Made by a program: the position numbers and the translations under genes
Origin: JAICYJ01 sp963766445
GTDB lineage: Bacteria > Actinomycetota > Thermoleophilia > Gaiellales > JAICJC01
DNA: 64,000 nucleotides
NCBI GenBank assembly: GCA_963766445.1
Contig: CAVXZW010000025.1
Span: 62,001-126,000 of the forward strand
Direction of reading: 5' to 3'
The notes under the pieces: generated by a model
Told to the model about the DNA's origin: nothing
Databases searched by the model: none
What the model saw: only the letters and a program-made list of their open reading frames with translations
Part shown: in pieces, positions 52,578-64,000 of the stretch
Numbering within the stretch: position 1 is the first letter of the stretch
Layout of the letters: every line of letters starts with the position of its first letter

Positions 52578-53076
52578 GTGAACTGTCCATACTGCGAGCA
52601 TGGAGAGACGAAGGTCGTCGACTCACGGGTCGCCGGCAGGGGCGCGATCCGCCGCCGGCGGGAGTGCCTCTCTGCAGCCAGCGGTTCACCACCTTCGAGC
52701 GCACCGAGGAGTCGCCGCTGCTCGTGGTCAAGCGTGACGGCGCGCGCCAGCCGTTCGATCGCGCGCAAGCTGATGGCCGGCCTGGTGCGCGCCTGCACCA
52801 AGCGGCCGCTGTCGCTGGAGCAGATCGAGGGCGCCGCCGGCGACCGTCGAGGCGCGGCTGCGAAACGGCGTCCGCGAGGAGGTGCCGTCGAGCCGATCGG
52901 CGAGGAGGCGCTGGCCGTGCTGCGCGGGCTCGACCCGGTCGCGTACGTGCGATTCGCCTCGGTCTACCGCGATTTCCAGGACGTTGAGCCGAGTTCGAGC
53001 GCGAGCTGGCCGCGGAGGGGCGAAAGCGTCACACGGCCGAACAGGAGTACGGCACGGCGAACACCAGATCGGCTAG
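52578..53076 (+). CDS. nrdR: Transcriptional repressor NrdR, multiply frameshifted
   Basis: About 160 residues. Zinc ribbon MNCPYCEHGETKVVDSRVAG with AIRRRRECL (second Cys pair just downstream), the linker RRFTTFERTEESPLLVVKRD and the ATP-cone GARQPFDR, KLMAGLVRACTKRPLSLEQI, EALAVLRGLDPVAYVRFASV, YRDFQDV. It senses ATP/dATP and represses ribonucleotide reductase genes; here it lies 37 bases before nrdJ. At least five one-base insertions break the frame. The GTG start follows an AAAGAGC stretch. The stop at 53074-53076 overlaps the TAGAAT promoter hexamer of nrdJ. Confidence 0.87.
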
Positions 53077-53079
53077 AAT
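53074..53079 (+). promoter_or_regulatory. Candidate -10 element (TAGAAT) of nrdJ
   Basis: TAGAAT, 34 bases before the nrdJ ATG, overlapping the presumed nrdR stop. It suggests that nrdJ also has its own leadered promoter. Confidence 0.4.
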
Positions 53080-53113
53080 ACGGATGAGGACGACAGAGGC
53101 GAAGGAGAGACGA

Positions 53114-55845
<2,732 letters not shown>

Positions 55846-55855
55846 TCTGCGGCGC

Positions 55856-55891
55856 GCGCGGCCCCGGATCGCTTCCGGTCCGGGGCCGCGC
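55856..55891 (+). terminator. Strong terminator hairpin after nrdJ
   Basis: GCGCGGCCCCGGA (55856-55868), 10-nt loop, TCCGGGGCCGCGC (55879-55891): a perfect 13-bp stem starting 11 bases after the nrdJ stop. It lies between convergent genes and may serve both. Confidence 0.8.
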
Positions 55892-55907
55892 CGGGCGTCG
55901 ACTCGTC

Positions 55908-56961
55908 CTAGCGCGGCGGCCCGCTTGCCAGCGTGAGGTTCGTGGTCTGGGTCGCGCCTGCCTGATCCAGGTAGACGGCGGAGATGGACGCTCCGGGCTT
56001 CTGGGTCAGGACGACCTGGCTGAGCTCGTCCGGGGATGAGATCGTGTGACCGCCGACCGAGAGGATCAGGTCGCCGGCGCTGAGGCCCGCAGCTTCTGCG
56101 GCGCTACCCGGAACGACCGCCGAGATCACCGCGCCGGAACCCGAGTAGCTGTTCGCCGTCGACTCGACTCCGAGGAACGCGGTGCCACCGATGTGGACCG
56201 TTCCCGAGCCGTTGCCGCTCTCGATCTGCCTGGCGATCGACATGGCGTTGTTGATCGGGATCGCATACCCGTCGTTGGTGGTCGTCTGGTCGACCTCGTT
56301 CCCAGCGGACGCGGCGGTATCCATCCCGATCACCTGGCCGGACGAGTTCAGCAGCGGCCCACCCGAGTCTCCAGGCCGCACGGCCGCGTTCGTCTCGATC
56401 AGCCCGCTCAGGTTCTCGCTCCCGCCCTGGTCGTCGCTCACGGTGATCGCGCGGTCGACACTCGTCACCGTGCCGGAGGCGAAGCTGAGCCTGCCGGTGC
56501 CACCGGCGTTTCCGACCGCCTGCACCGACTGGCCGGCGTTGACAGTCGCTGAGTCCCCCAGGGAGACGGTCTTCAGATTCGAGGCGCCGCTCGCCTGCAG
56601 CAGTGCGACGTCATGCGAGACGTCGTAGCCGACGACCTCGGCTGTATAGCTCTGACCCGTGCTCGGCACCACGACCTTGATGTCCGTCGCGCCGCGGATG
56701 ACGTGGTTGTTCGTCAGGACCTCGCCCGACGACGTCAGCACCATGCCGGTGCCGGCTGCCTGTCCGCCCTGGTAGCCGAGGTTCGTTTCGATGACGACGA
56801 CGCCGGTGCCGACCGGCGTCGACTGCGTCCTCGCGCGAGTGAGGCCGGCGACAACCGCCGCTACGACGACGACGGCGATGAGCACTGCCAGGACGGTGCG
56901 GGCACGGAAGCGGCGGAGCCGGCTCCATGCCCGGCTCCCGCGCTGGTCGATCGAGCTCCAC
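55908..56961 (-). CDS. HtrA/DegP-like S1C serine protease with PDZ domain
   Basis: About 350 residues. The membrane segment LIAVVVVAAVVAGL near the N-terminus anchors a trypsin-like domain: LTNNHVIRGATDIKVVVPST (catalytic His), SHDVALLQASGA (Asp), NAAVRPGDSGGPLLNSSGQV (Ser). A PDZ domain follows (SAAEAAGLSAGDLILSVGGH). It is an extracytoplasmic quality-control protease. GTG 56961 has AAAGGAGAAGCA directly upstream, but that frame meets the membrane-segment frame only after an indel near 56905, so the first about 20 residues are uncertain. Confidence 0.87.
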
Positions 56962-57131
56962 TGCTTCTCCTTTAGTCTCGTTGGGAATCGTCGCCGCGTT
57001 GCGGCGGGACCTCCCGTACGAGACCACAGCTACCTTCGAACTAGCTGAGAATGTTGCGCTGGGGTTGGAGACGGCGCCTGCGCCCGGCCCCCCGGTGACG
57101 GAGCGCGAGCGCAGGCAGTCCTGCTCCGCAG

Positions 57132-57612
57132 TTAGTCGAGGTCGACGATCGACCGGGTGGTGGTGTCGCCGGTGGGCGTTGAGGTGATCTGCCCCTTGGC
57201 GTTGGTCGTAGCGACCGGTGCCGCCGGTGATGGCGATGTGCACCGGCGCGGTGCTGCTCTCGTCCTGGGTGTCCTGGGCCGTCCCGGTGATGGTGCCGCC
57301 GGGCAGGCGGTAGATGCCGTTGCACAGCAGCTTGTGGTCGAGCACCACCTCGCAGACCACGTTCAGCGTGCCGACGCGGTCTCCGGCGGCGTTCTTCACG
57401 ACCCGCTGCAGGACGACCTGATCCCCGGGACCGCCCTGCGCGGTGTGTGTGATGTTCACGAACTGGGCGCCGGTCTGCACCTCGGTCAGCGTCATCGTCC
57501 TGTCTCCCGAGCCGGCCCGGGCAAGGGAGACGCCGCCGATCGCGGCGGCCACCAGACCTGCCACCATCGCGGTCATGAGCATGCGCCCCAGGCTGCGGTT
57601 GAGCGTCTTCAT
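57132..57612 (-). CDS. Secreted allene-oxide-cyclase-barrel-like protein, frameshifted
   Basis: About 159 residues. The signal peptide (RMLMTAMVAGLVAAAIGGVS, cleavage near LARA-G) precedes a beta-barrel domain: GDRTMTLTEVQTGAQFVNIT, RVGTLNVVCEVVLDHKLLCN, GIYRLPGGTITGTAQDTQDE and HIAITGGTGRYD. This matches the dirigent/allene-oxide-cyclase-like fold found in secreted actinobacterial proteins; the function is unknown. An extra base near 57212 hides the end, which restored reads NAKGQITSTPTGDTTTRSIV. ATG 57612 has a strong ribosome binding site (GAGGAGG) and TAGCTT further upstream. Confidence 0.75.
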
Positions 57613-57765
57613 CGGACAACCTCCTCGTTCGTTGACCCGACCAAGCTACTCACGCGGCAGCGGCGAATCATCGCCCCCTCGCCCGATCTTGCGATCGCCC
57701 GACGGCTGAAATCCTGACCGGCTGCGATCAGCCGATCGGCCGATGACAGCGCCCCGGACAGGGTC

Positions 57766-57771
57766 TATCTT
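57766..57771 (+). promoter_or_regulatory. Leaderless -10 element (TATCTT)
   Basis: TATCTT exactly 6 nt before the GTG at 57778; TGACAG lies 16 nt further upstream as a possible -35. Confidence 0.55.
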
Positions 57772-57777
57772 GGAGCG

Positions 57778-58902
57778 GTGAGCGAGCGCACGCTGGGCAT
57801 CGGCGGGATCCGGATCGACCCGATCAGCCTCGACCGGGCGGTGGCGGTGCTGCTGACCGTGATGCTTCAGATCGAGGTGTGGGTAACAGGCCCGGCTCCT
57901 CACCAGTGGGTGGTGGCGCTGCTGGGGCCGCTGTTCACGCTGGCGGTGGCGGTGCGCCGTCTGCACCCGGTGGCCGTCGGTGTCGGCGCCGGCCTGCTCG
58001 GGGACGTGGTCGCCGGCGTCTGGGGCCCGCCCTCCCTGCTCAGCTACGGCCTGGCCTGGATCTGCTGCATGTACGGGTTCGCGGTCTGGTCGCCACCGCG
58101 GCCGTTCGCGATAGGGCTCACCGTGATCGCCATCGGCGGCCTTGTCTCCGCGGTCGGCCCGGTCACCTTCAAGAGCAGCGTGCAGTTCGTCGTCGTCTCG
58201 ACGGTGGTGATCCTGCTTGTGAACCGGGTGGTCGGCGACCGCGAGCGGCGCGCCCAGATTGCCGAGCGTGAGCGTGACCTGGCCAGCCGCGAGGCGGTTG
58301 TCGAGGAGCGGGCCCGGATCGCACGCGAGCTCCACGACGTGATCGCCCACCATGTCTCGATGATCGTGCTGCAGGCGGGTGCCGAGCGGCGGGTGCTGGA
58401 GCGGTCGGACTCCTCGGCCCACGAGGTGCTGGAGACGATCGAGCGATCCGGCCGAAGCGCGCTGACCGAGACCCGCCGCTTGCTGGGCATGCTGCGCGGC
58501 GGCGATGACCAGCCGCTGGCGCCGCAGCCGCGGATCGGAGACGTGCCGTCGCTGATCAGCCAGGTGCGGGCCGCCGGGCTCCCGGTCGATCTCGTGATCG
58601 ACGGCGAGCAGCGCGAGCTGCCAGCCGGCATCGAGCTCTCGGCATATCGGATCGTGCAGGAGGCGCTGACGAACGCACTCAGGCACGCCGGCGACGCCAA
58701 CGCTCGCGTCAGCATCCGCTACCGGCCGGAGGCGCTCGAGATCGAGGTCGCAGACGACGGCCGAGAGTCGCCGGCGGCGCGCCCGGGCGGCCACGGCCTG
58801 GCCGGGATGCGCGAGCGGGTCGCCCTCTACGGTGGCAGGCTCGACGCCGCTCGCGGGCCCGGCGGCGGCTTCGTCGTGCACGTCACCCTGCCGGTGACAT
58901 GA
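57778..58902 (+). CDS. Sensor histidine kinase, NarL-type (HisKA_3)
   Basis: 374 residues. Residues 20-155 form four to five membrane segments (AVAVLLTVMLQIEVWV, VVALLGPLFTLAVAV, AIGLTVIAIGGLVSAV, FVVVSTVVILLVNRVV). The HisKA_3 dimerisation domain has the phospho-accepting His186 in ARIARELHDVIAHHVSMIVL. The HATPase domain has YRIVQEALTNALRHAGDAN (N box) and VADDGRESPAARPGGHGLAG (G boxes). The signal is unknown. The GTG start is leaderless, and the stop overlaps the response regulator (ATGA). Confidence 0.93.
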   Translation: MSERTLGIGGIRIDPISLDRAVAVLLTVMLQIEVWVTGPAPHQWVVALLGPLFTLAVAVRRLHPVAVGVGAGLLGDVVAGVWGPPSLLSYGLAWICCMYGFAVWSPPRPFAIGLTVIAIGGLVSAVGPVTFKSSVQFVVVSTVVILLVNRVVGDRERRAQIAERERDLASREAVVEERARIARELHDVIAHHVSMIVLQAGAERRVLERSDSSAHEVLETIERSGRSALTETRRLLGMLRGGDDQPLAPQPRIGDVPSLISQVRAAGLPVDLVIDGEQRELPAGIELSAYRIVQEALTNALRHAGDANARVSIRYRPEALEIEVADDGRESPAARPGGHGLAGMRERVALYGGRLDAARGPGGGFVVHVTLPVT

Positions 58903-59561
58903 CCACGCTTCTGATCGTCGACGACCAGGAGCTCGTGCGCGTAGGCCTGCGCAAGATCCTCGACGGCGAGCCGGACATGACCGTGGTCGGCGAGGCCGGT
59001 GACGGCGCGGAGGCGGTCGCCGAGGCTGCCCGGCTGCGACCGGAGGTGGTGCTGATGGACGTGCGCATGCCCGTGCTGGACGGGATCGAGGCCACCCGCC
59101 GGATCATCCGCGCCGGCCACGGCACGCGGGTGATGATCCTGACCACCTTCGGGCTGGACGGCTACGTCTATGACGCGCTTCGGGCGGGCGCGAGCGGCTT
59201 CATGCTGAAGGACGCGCGGCCCGAGGAGATCGCCGCTGCCGTCCGCATCGTCGCAAGCGGCGACGCGCTGCTGGCTCCGGCCGTCACCCGTGCCGTGATC
59301 GAGGAGTTCGCGCGGCAGCCGGGTCCGCCCACCGAGATCGAGCCGCCGGCGGCAGTTGCCGAGCTGACGCCGCGCGAGCAGGAGGTGCTGGCGCTCCTTG
59401 TGCGCGGGCTCTCCAATCCCGAGATCTGCGAGCAGCTGGTGATCAGCGAGGCCACCGCAAAAACCCACGTCGCACACATCCTGCAGAAGCTCGGCCTGCG
59501 CGACCGCGTGCAGGCGGTGATCTACGCCTACGAGTCCGGCCTGGTCGCTCCTGGCGGCTAG
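58899..59561 (+). CDS. Response regulator, NarL/LuxR family
   Basis: 220 residues. The receiver domain TLLIVDDQELVRVGLRKILD has phospho-acceptor Asp54 in VVLMDVRMPVLDGIEATRRI, Thr in MILTTFGLDGYV and Lys in GASGFMLKDARPEE. The C-terminal LuxR helix-turn-helix is LTPREQEVLALLVRGLSNPE and TAKTHVAHILQKLGLRDRVQ. It is cotranscribed with and presumably phosphorylated by the upstream kinase. The regulon is unknown. The stop shares a CTAG with the convergent SDR gene. Confidence 0.93.
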   Translation: MTTLLIVDDQELVRVGLRKILDGEPDMTVVGEAGDGAEAVAEAARLRPEVVLMDVRMPVLDGIEATRRIIRAGHGTRVMILTTFGLDGYVYDALRAGASGFMLKDARPEEIAAAVRIVASGDALLAPAVTRAVIEEFARQPGPPTEIEPPAAVAELTPREQEVLALLVRGLSNPEICEQLVISEATAKTHVAHILQKLGLRDRVQAVIYAYESGLVAPGG

Positions 59562-60292
59562 CGGCGCAGGCGGATGGCGTTCAGGTCTTGTTCGCGCACC
59601 TGGTCGATGCGCGAGAGCAGGTCGTCGAGATCGTCGTGCTCGGCATGCAGGTAGCGGCCGGCAAGCGCGTCGTAACGCCCGGTCGCGAGCGCCGCGACCA
59701 GCCGCGGAGCCAGCTCCGGCGGCGTCCAGGGCGCGTCATCGGGCGCCGCTGAAGTCAACTCGGTTCGGACGAGCCCCGGGCTGAAGAAGAACACGGGAAT
59801 GCGCCCGGCGAGCTCGGCGGCGAGCATCTCGCCGTAGCGGCAGACCGCCGCCTTGCTCGCCGGGTAGTCGGTCTCCGAGGGGCCGCCCGGAGGCAGGTAC
59901 GCGGCTCCGCTGCCGGTGATCACGATCCGGCCCGACCCGCGCTCGAGCATCTCAGGGATCACGGCCCGGCAACAGAGGTGCACGCCCAGGACGTTGATCT
60001 CGAACGTCCGCCACCAGTCCCGCGGGTCGACCTCCCAGGTCGCGCCGCCGCGGCGGGCAACACCCGCATTGGCGACGAGCAGATCGACCGGGCCGCTCTC
60101 GGCAACCACGCGCTCGACCGCATCACGATCGGTGACATCGAGCGCGACGCCGCGGCAGCCAATCTCCTCGGCGACCGCCTCGACCTGTCCCGGCGTGCGC
60201 GCGGCGATGACGACCTGCCAGCCGTCCTCAGCGAGCTTGCGGGCGATGTTCGCCCCGATCCCACGACCCCCACCGGTCACAAATGCGATCAC
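59558..60292 (-). CDS. Short-chain dehydrogenase/reductase
   Basis: 244 residues of classical SDR fold. VIAFVTGGGRGIGANIARKL (TGxxxGxG cofactor loop) at the very N-terminus, LDVTDRDAVER, DLLVANAGVARRGGATW (NAG), GRIVITGSGAAYLPPGGPSE (catalytic Ser), TDYPASKAAVCRYGEMLAAE (YxxSK) and FFFSPGLVRTEL. NAD(P)-dependent alcohol/ketone chemistry; the substrate is unknown. GTG 60292 is chosen because TATGGT sits exactly 6 nt upstream and because the cofactor loop must be near the start. Longer starts add non-conserved residues. Confidence 0.88.
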   Translation of the reverse strand: MIAFVTGGGRGIGANIARKLAEDGWQVVIAARTPGQVEAVAEEIGCRGVALDVTDRDAVERVVAESGPVDLLVANAGVARRGGATWEVDPRDWWRTFEINVLGVHLCCRAVIPEMLERGSGRIVITGSGAAYLPPGGPSETDYPASKAAVCRYGEMLAAELAGRIPVFFFSPGLVRTELTSAAPDDAPWTPPELAPRLVAALATGRYDALAGRYLHAEHDDLDDLLSRIDQVREQDLNAIRLRR

Positions 60293-60298
60293 GCCAAG

Positions 60299-60304
60299 AC
60301 CATA
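60299..60304 (-). promoter_or_regulatory. Leaderless -10 element (TATGGT)
   Basis: TATGGT on the minus strand, 6 nt before the GTG at 60292. It settles the start of the SDR gene. Confidence 0.55.
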
Positions 60305-60364
60305 CCGCCAACGCGGGCTCGCGCGACAGAGGCGCCGTTGCACGTCGGCGGCGACCGCGCAGGC

Positions 60365-60370
60365 TACGTT
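60365..60370 (+). promoter_or_regulatory. Leaderless -10 element (TACGTT)
   Basis: TACGTT exactly 6 nt before the ATG at 60377. Confidence 0.55.
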
Positions 60371-60376
60371 GACGGA

Positions 60377-61777
60377 ATGCGCGCCCTTCGCCTGCTCCTG
60401 ATCGTCGACGCCGTGGCTCTGGCGGCGTCGGCGGCCATCTCCGACCCGATCGTCCGCGACGTGGCCACGGTGCCGGCGCTGCTGATCGGTGTGATCGTGG
60501 CGATCGCATGCCTGAGCGCCGACCTGGTTCGGCCGCGGCGGCGGATCGAGTGGGTCTGCTCGGCGCTCACGATCGTGGCCCCGTTACCGTTCCTGGCGTT
60601 CGGCGGATCGGCGGGACCGATCCTTGGGGCGATCGCCATCATCGTGCTGCAGGTGATCCCGCTCGTCCGCGCCCGCGGCCCGCGGCCGGAACGGCCCGGC
60701 GCCGAGGGGCCACGGCGTGTGGTGGGCGCGCTGGTGGTCACCACGGCGCTGCTGCTGATCGCGGTCGTCGCTCTGGTCTGGTACGGATCCACCTACCTGC
60801 TGCTGCCGCCTTCAGGGGACTTCGCCCGCGGGCCCTTCCTGACACGCGTCACCACGACGGAGGCCGACTTCGCCTGGACGCTGAAGTCGGGCGAAGGACC
60901 CGTCAGCCTGAGCGTTCGGTCGCCGGACGGCTCCGTCACGAACGCTCCCGGGGGACGCGCCACCGGCCTTAACCCGGCCACCCGGTACGTGTGGACGGCG
61001 AACCTGGACGGCGCCTCGGCGGCGGCCGGCGCCTTCAGCACCGCCCCGCTCTCGACCGCCACGCCGATCACGCTGGTGTCGTTCGGCGACTACGGATCCG
61101 GCACCGCCCACGAGTACGCCGTCGCCCGGCTGGCGGCGGCCGAGCACCCGGCGATGTTCCTGTCGTCGGGCGACAATGCCTACCTGCTCGCGGCGCCGCC
61201 CTTCCTCGACCGCGCCATCTTCCGGCCCCTGCACGCGCTGCTGGCCGAGGCGCCGGCGGTGGCCACGCTGGGCGAGCACGACCTGGCCTACCGCGACGGG
61301 GCCGCCGTGATCTCGGCGCTGCACCTTCCCGGCCACCACTACAGCGTCCAGTACGGCCCGGTGCAGGTCGTCGTGCTGGGCCTGCAGGCCGATGCGTCCG
61401 CGCTCGACTACGCACGCAGGACGCTGGGCCGGTGCAACGGCCCGTGTCCGGTGCGGTACGTGCTGGTCCACCGACCGATCCCGGCCAACAACCCGATCAT
61501 GCCGCTTCTGCGACAGCGGCATGTGGCGGCGATTTTGGCCGGCCACCTGCACCGCTACGAGCAGCACGTCCGGGACGGGGTGCTCCAGTTCACGGTCGGC
61601 ACGGGCGGCGAGGGCGCCGGCAGCGCCGCCTACACGCTCGCCACCCCGGACGCGATCGTCTCGTTCATCGCCTACGGCTACCTGCGCATCGGCATCGCCG
61701 GCGACCGGATCAGCTACCAGTTCATCGACCAGAGCGGCCGCGTTCGCGACCGCGTGAAACAGACGATCCCGGGATAG
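60377..61777 (+). CDS. Membrane-anchored metallophosphoesterase (purple-acid-phosphatase-like)
   Basis: 466 residues. Four membrane segments in residues 1-145 (LRLLLIVDAVALAASAAI, ALLIGVIVAIACLSADL, ALTIVAPLPFLAFGGSAG, VVGALVVTTALLLIAVVALV) are followed by a fibronectin-like domain (FLTRVTTTEADFAWTLKSGE, GLNPATRYVWTANL). The calcineurin-type catalytic domain comes next: VSFGDYGSG, FLSSGDNAYLL, ATLGEHDLAY, YVLVHRPIP and AAILAGHLHRYEQH. GEHD replaces the usual GNHD at one metal/phosphate position. It is probably an extracytoplasmic phosphatase. ATG 60377 is leaderless. Confidence 0.85.
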   Translation: MRALRLLLIVDAVALAASAAISDPIVRDVATVPALLIGVIVAIACLSADLVRPRRRIEWVCSALTIVAPLPFLAFGGSAGPILGAIAIIVLQVIPLVRARGPRPERPGAEGPRRVVGALVVTTALLLIAVVALVWYGSTYLLLPPSGDFARGPFLTRVTTTEADFAWTLKSGEGPVSLSVRSPDGSVTNAPGGRATGLNPATRYVWTANLDGASAAAGAFSTAPLSTATPITLVSFGDYGSGTAHEYAVARLAAAEHPAMFLSSGDNAYLLAAPPFLDRAIFRPLHALLAEAPAVATLGEHDLAYRDGAAVISALHLPGHHYSVQYGPVQVVVLGLQADASALDYARRTLGRCNGPCPVRYVLVHRPIPANNPIMPLLRQRHVAAILAGHLHRYEQHVRDGVLQFTVGTGGEGAGSAAYTLATPDAIVSFIAYGYLRIGIAGDRISYQFIDQSGRVRDRVKQTIPG

Positions 61778-61822
61778 CGTCCGCCGCTACTCGCCGGCCG
61801 TCTCGACCTGCGCCGGTCCGTC

Positions 61823-61867
61823 CCGGTGGGCCTGCCGTACCGCCACGCAGACGGCAGGCCCCACCGG
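61823..61867. terminator. Bidirectional terminator hairpin
   Basis: CCGGTGGGCCTGCCGT (61823-61838), 12-nt loop, ACGGCAGGCCCCACCGG (61851-61867): 16 paired bases with one bulged C. It lies between the convergent phosphoesterase and FAD oxidase genes. Confidence 0.8.
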
Positions 61868-61880
61868 ACGGCGGTTCCGC

Positions 61881-63250
61881 TCACGGCACGATGTTGTGGT
61901 TCAGGTGGAACACGTTGCCCGGGTCGTACTGACGCTTGACCGCGAGCAGCCGGTCGTAGTTCGGCCCGTAGGCGGCCCTGATCGCCTCGCCCTCCTGGTC
62001 GTCGCCCAGGTAGTTCAGCCAGCGCCCGGTCGCCAGGTGCTCGGACACGGCCGCGTAGGTCTCCTTCGTCCAGGCGATATTCCTGACGGTGTCAGCCGGG
62101 TCCATCCATTCGGACGGCACCAGCAGGTTCCACCCCTTCGACCGGTGCGGGACGGCGGTCGCGGTCGGGTCGATCCGCGTCACCTGGCCGTGGAAGTGCT
62201 CGAACAGGATCGCCGACATCGGCGAGGGCACCGTCTCGAACCGCTGGATGACGGTGTCGATCAGCGCGTCGGACATGCCGGTGGTGAAGCTCGAGAGCCA
62301 GTAGTTGAGCGCGCCCTTGGGGTAGCCCTCGTCCAGCAGCGAGTTCATCTCCGGATACGGCATCGGCTGCACCTGCGTCACGACCGGCGAGCCGAACTCG
62401 AGGAACGGCGCCAGCTCGGCGTCGGCCCTCTCCGGGTCGGTGTGGAAGACGAGCATCGCCGCCAGCTTCATCCCGGATCCGTCCGGCGCATGCACCAGGC
62501 CGGCGAACGCCGACAGCTCGTCCGGGCAGCAGTCCACGGCGTCACGGTAGAACCGCAGCAGGTCGCGCGCGGCATCGATCGGATGGGCGATCAGGCCGCC
62601 CACCACCATCGGCTGGTGCCGCAGGCGGTAGCGCAACACGGTCGCCACGCCGAAGTTGCCGCCGCCGCCGCGAAGCGCCCACATCAGGTCCGGGTGGGTG
62701 ACGTCGGTAACGTCCAGCACCTCACCCGCCGCGGTCACCAGCTGGGCGCCGATCAGGTTGTCGGACGCCAGGCCCTGGGTCGACATCAGCCAGCCCAACC
62801 CGCCGCCCAGCGTGTAGCCGCCGACTCCGGTGGTGGAGATGAGCCCGCCGGTGACGGCCAACCCGTGCCGGCCGGCCGCGGCATTCAGCATCGGACCAGA
62901 GGGCGCCGCCCTGCGCGCTCGCCGTCCCGGCCTCGACGTCGACGGCGACCTCGCGCATCTGCGATAGGTCGATCATCAGGCCGCCGTCGCAGACGGAGCG
63001 CCCGGCCACGTTGTGCCCGCCTCCCCGCACCGCGATCTCCAGCCCGTTGGCGGTCGCGAACCTCACGGCCGCGGCCACGTCAGCCGATCTCGACGCACTG
63101 GGCGATCACGGCCGGCCGCCGGTCGATCAGCCCGTTGTGGACGCGTCGCGCGCCCTCATAATCGTCGTCGGAGGGCTGCAGCACCCGCCCTGCGAATCCG
63201 TCCGCGAGCGTCTGCAGCACGGCCGCGTCGACCGCTGGTGTCGTAGACAT
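61881..63250 (-). CDS. FAD-linked oxidase of the berberine-bridge family, frameshifted
   Basis: About 455 residues. FAD domain RRPAVIAQCVEI, then AVRFATANGLEIAVRGGGHN (flavin-linked His in GGGHNVAG), VCDGGLMIDLSQMREVAVD, GLISTTGVGGYTLGGGLGWL and LVTAAGEVLDVTDVTHPDLM. A substrate domain follows, and the family end is YDPGNVFHLNHNIVP. The TGVGGYTLGGG loop has no Cys, so only a single His-FAD bond is expected. Extra bases lie near 63085 and 62890. ATG 63250 has a ribosome binding site (GGGGAGG). The substrate is unknown. Confidence 0.85.
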
Positions 63251-63375
63251 CCATGACCTCCCCTGGTGAGTTGCCGCGCACCCCGTGCGCGCGACCGGCC
63301 GATTGTGTCAGGAACCGGCCCGACTCGCCGACCGGCGAGTGGACATCCGCTCGATCGCCCGCTAGCAGTGAGAGC

Positions 63376-63985
63376 ATGAACTACTGCCCCGGCTGCGGTC
63401 TGGCACGGCCCGCGGTCGCCGACGTCAACTACTGCCCGGGCTGCGGCGGATCGCTCAACCCGGCCGCTCCGATCCACGCCAACCTGTCCGGCTGGTGGCC
63501 GCGGGTGGGCGCGACGCTGCTGGACGGCCTGATCGTGATGGCGCTGAACGCACCGACGCTGGGGCTCGCGATCGCGGTCGCAGCCGGCGGCGGCCTGCAC
63601 GTGCACACGACGGTCAGCGGCCACGCCACCTACACGCTGTCCCACGAGATGAAGGTGGTCGCGGTGATCGCCGGGCTGGCCTACCTGGCATCGGCCCTGC
63701 TCTATGCACCGCTGTTGCTGCGCCGGGAGGGCCGCCACAACGGGCAGACCTGGGGCAAGCAGGCCCTCTCGATCCGGGTCGTCCGCGACAGCGGCGCCCC
63801 GGTCGACCTCGGCACCGCGCTGCTTGCGCGAGGTGGTGGCCAAGCTCGTGATCCTGAGCGCGCTCGGCTTCGTGCCGATCGTGGGCGGTTTCGCCTCGTT
63901 GGTCTGGTACCTGTGGCCGCTCTGGGACAGCTCGAACCGCGCCCCGCACGACATGATCGCCCACACGCACGTCGTCAAGGCCTGA
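63376..63985 (+). CDS. Zinc-ribbon RDD-family membrane protein, frameshifted
   Basis: About 202 residues. The N-terminal double zinc ribbon NYCPGCGLARPAVADVNYCP (two CPGC pairs, residues 4-24) is followed by an RDD domain: GWWPRVGATLLDGLIVMALN (R and D signature), AVIAGLAYLASALLYAPLLL, RHNGQTWGKQALSIRVVRDS and FVPIVGGFASLVWYLWPLWD. An extra base near 63825 shifts the frame after GTALL; restored it reads REVVAKLVILSALGF. RDD proteins are integral membrane proteins of mostly unknown role, some linked to transport. ATG 63376 is used. The stop is at 63983-63985. Confidence 0.83.
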
Positions 63986-64000
63986 ACCACCCCGCGGGTC

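Overview
The window is a dense stretch of chromosome from a GC-rich bacterium (roughly 70% G+C judged by eye, strongly GC-biased third codon positions). It has many GTG starts, four-base ATGA/GTGA overlaps inside operons, a cobalamin-dependent ribonucleotide reductase with NrdR, an F420-type luciferase-like oxidoreductase and numerous leaderless promoters. Together these suggest a high-GC actinobacterium, possibly a deep lineage such as Thermoleophilia. That placement is inference; no rRNA gene is present. I see no phage, insertion sequence or CRISPR array.

Layout. 1-6.2 kb: a PAP2-type membrane protein cut by the window edge, an MMPL exporter, an MFS exporter divergent from a YgjP-like metallopeptidase, and a small membrane protein. 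6.2-13.7 kb: a cyclic-nucleotide/CBS/DUF294 protein coupled to a DnaQ-like exonuclease, an alarmone-hydrolase-like HD protein, an MFS exporter, and a cobalt-type nitrile hydratase operon (beta, alpha, accessory protein, metallo-beta-lactamase-fold hydrolase). 13.7-19.1 kb: a redox block with FAD oxidoreductase and cupin, msrA, a selenocysteine peroxiredoxin, DUF2277, a luciferase-like oxidoreductase, a YbjN protein and a degenerate racemase. 19.3-27.5 kb: a GcvT-type fusion protein, a membrane-anchored propeller protein, a three-subunit molybdenum hydroxylase and a D-threonine-aldolase-type enzyme. 27.5-37.8 kb: GGDEF-EAL protein, enolase-superfamily enzyme, methyltransferase, amidase, C45 acyltransferase-like protein, ATP-grasp ligase, glutathione transferase, ABC exporter and PRC-barrel protein. 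37.8-44.1 kb: three MFS exporters, tRNA-Thr, a deletion remnant of a marR/ABC-exporter locus and small genes. 44.1-55.9 kb: housekeeping genes tmk-holB-ricT with a class II aldolase, a TopB-like topoisomerase, an epimerase-deacetylase pair, nrdR and nrdJ. 55.9-64 kb: HtrA-like protease, allene-oxide-cyclase-barrel protein, NarL-type two-component system, SDR, metallophosphoesterase, berberine-bridge-type oxidase and an RDD protein.

Most notable signal. The peroxiredoxin at 16116-16583 (minus strand) has one in-frame TGA exactly at the peroxidatic cysteine position. It contains no cysteine, and a 7-bp hairpin with a G in its 5-nt loop begins shortly after the TGA, as expected of a bacterial SECIS. 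I read it as a selenoprotein.

Two window-wide properties matter to any reader. First, about 18 genes have a TANNNT hexamer exactly 6 nt upstream of the start codon and no ribosome binding site, the signature of leaderless mRNAs; I used this to choose starts. Second, roughly 45 one-base indels, nearly all insertions, break otherwise intact genes, including essential ones (ricT, nrdJ, nrdR, the topoisomerase). They are most likely consensus errors, so the broken genes are given as single CDS features spanning the whole reconstructed gene.
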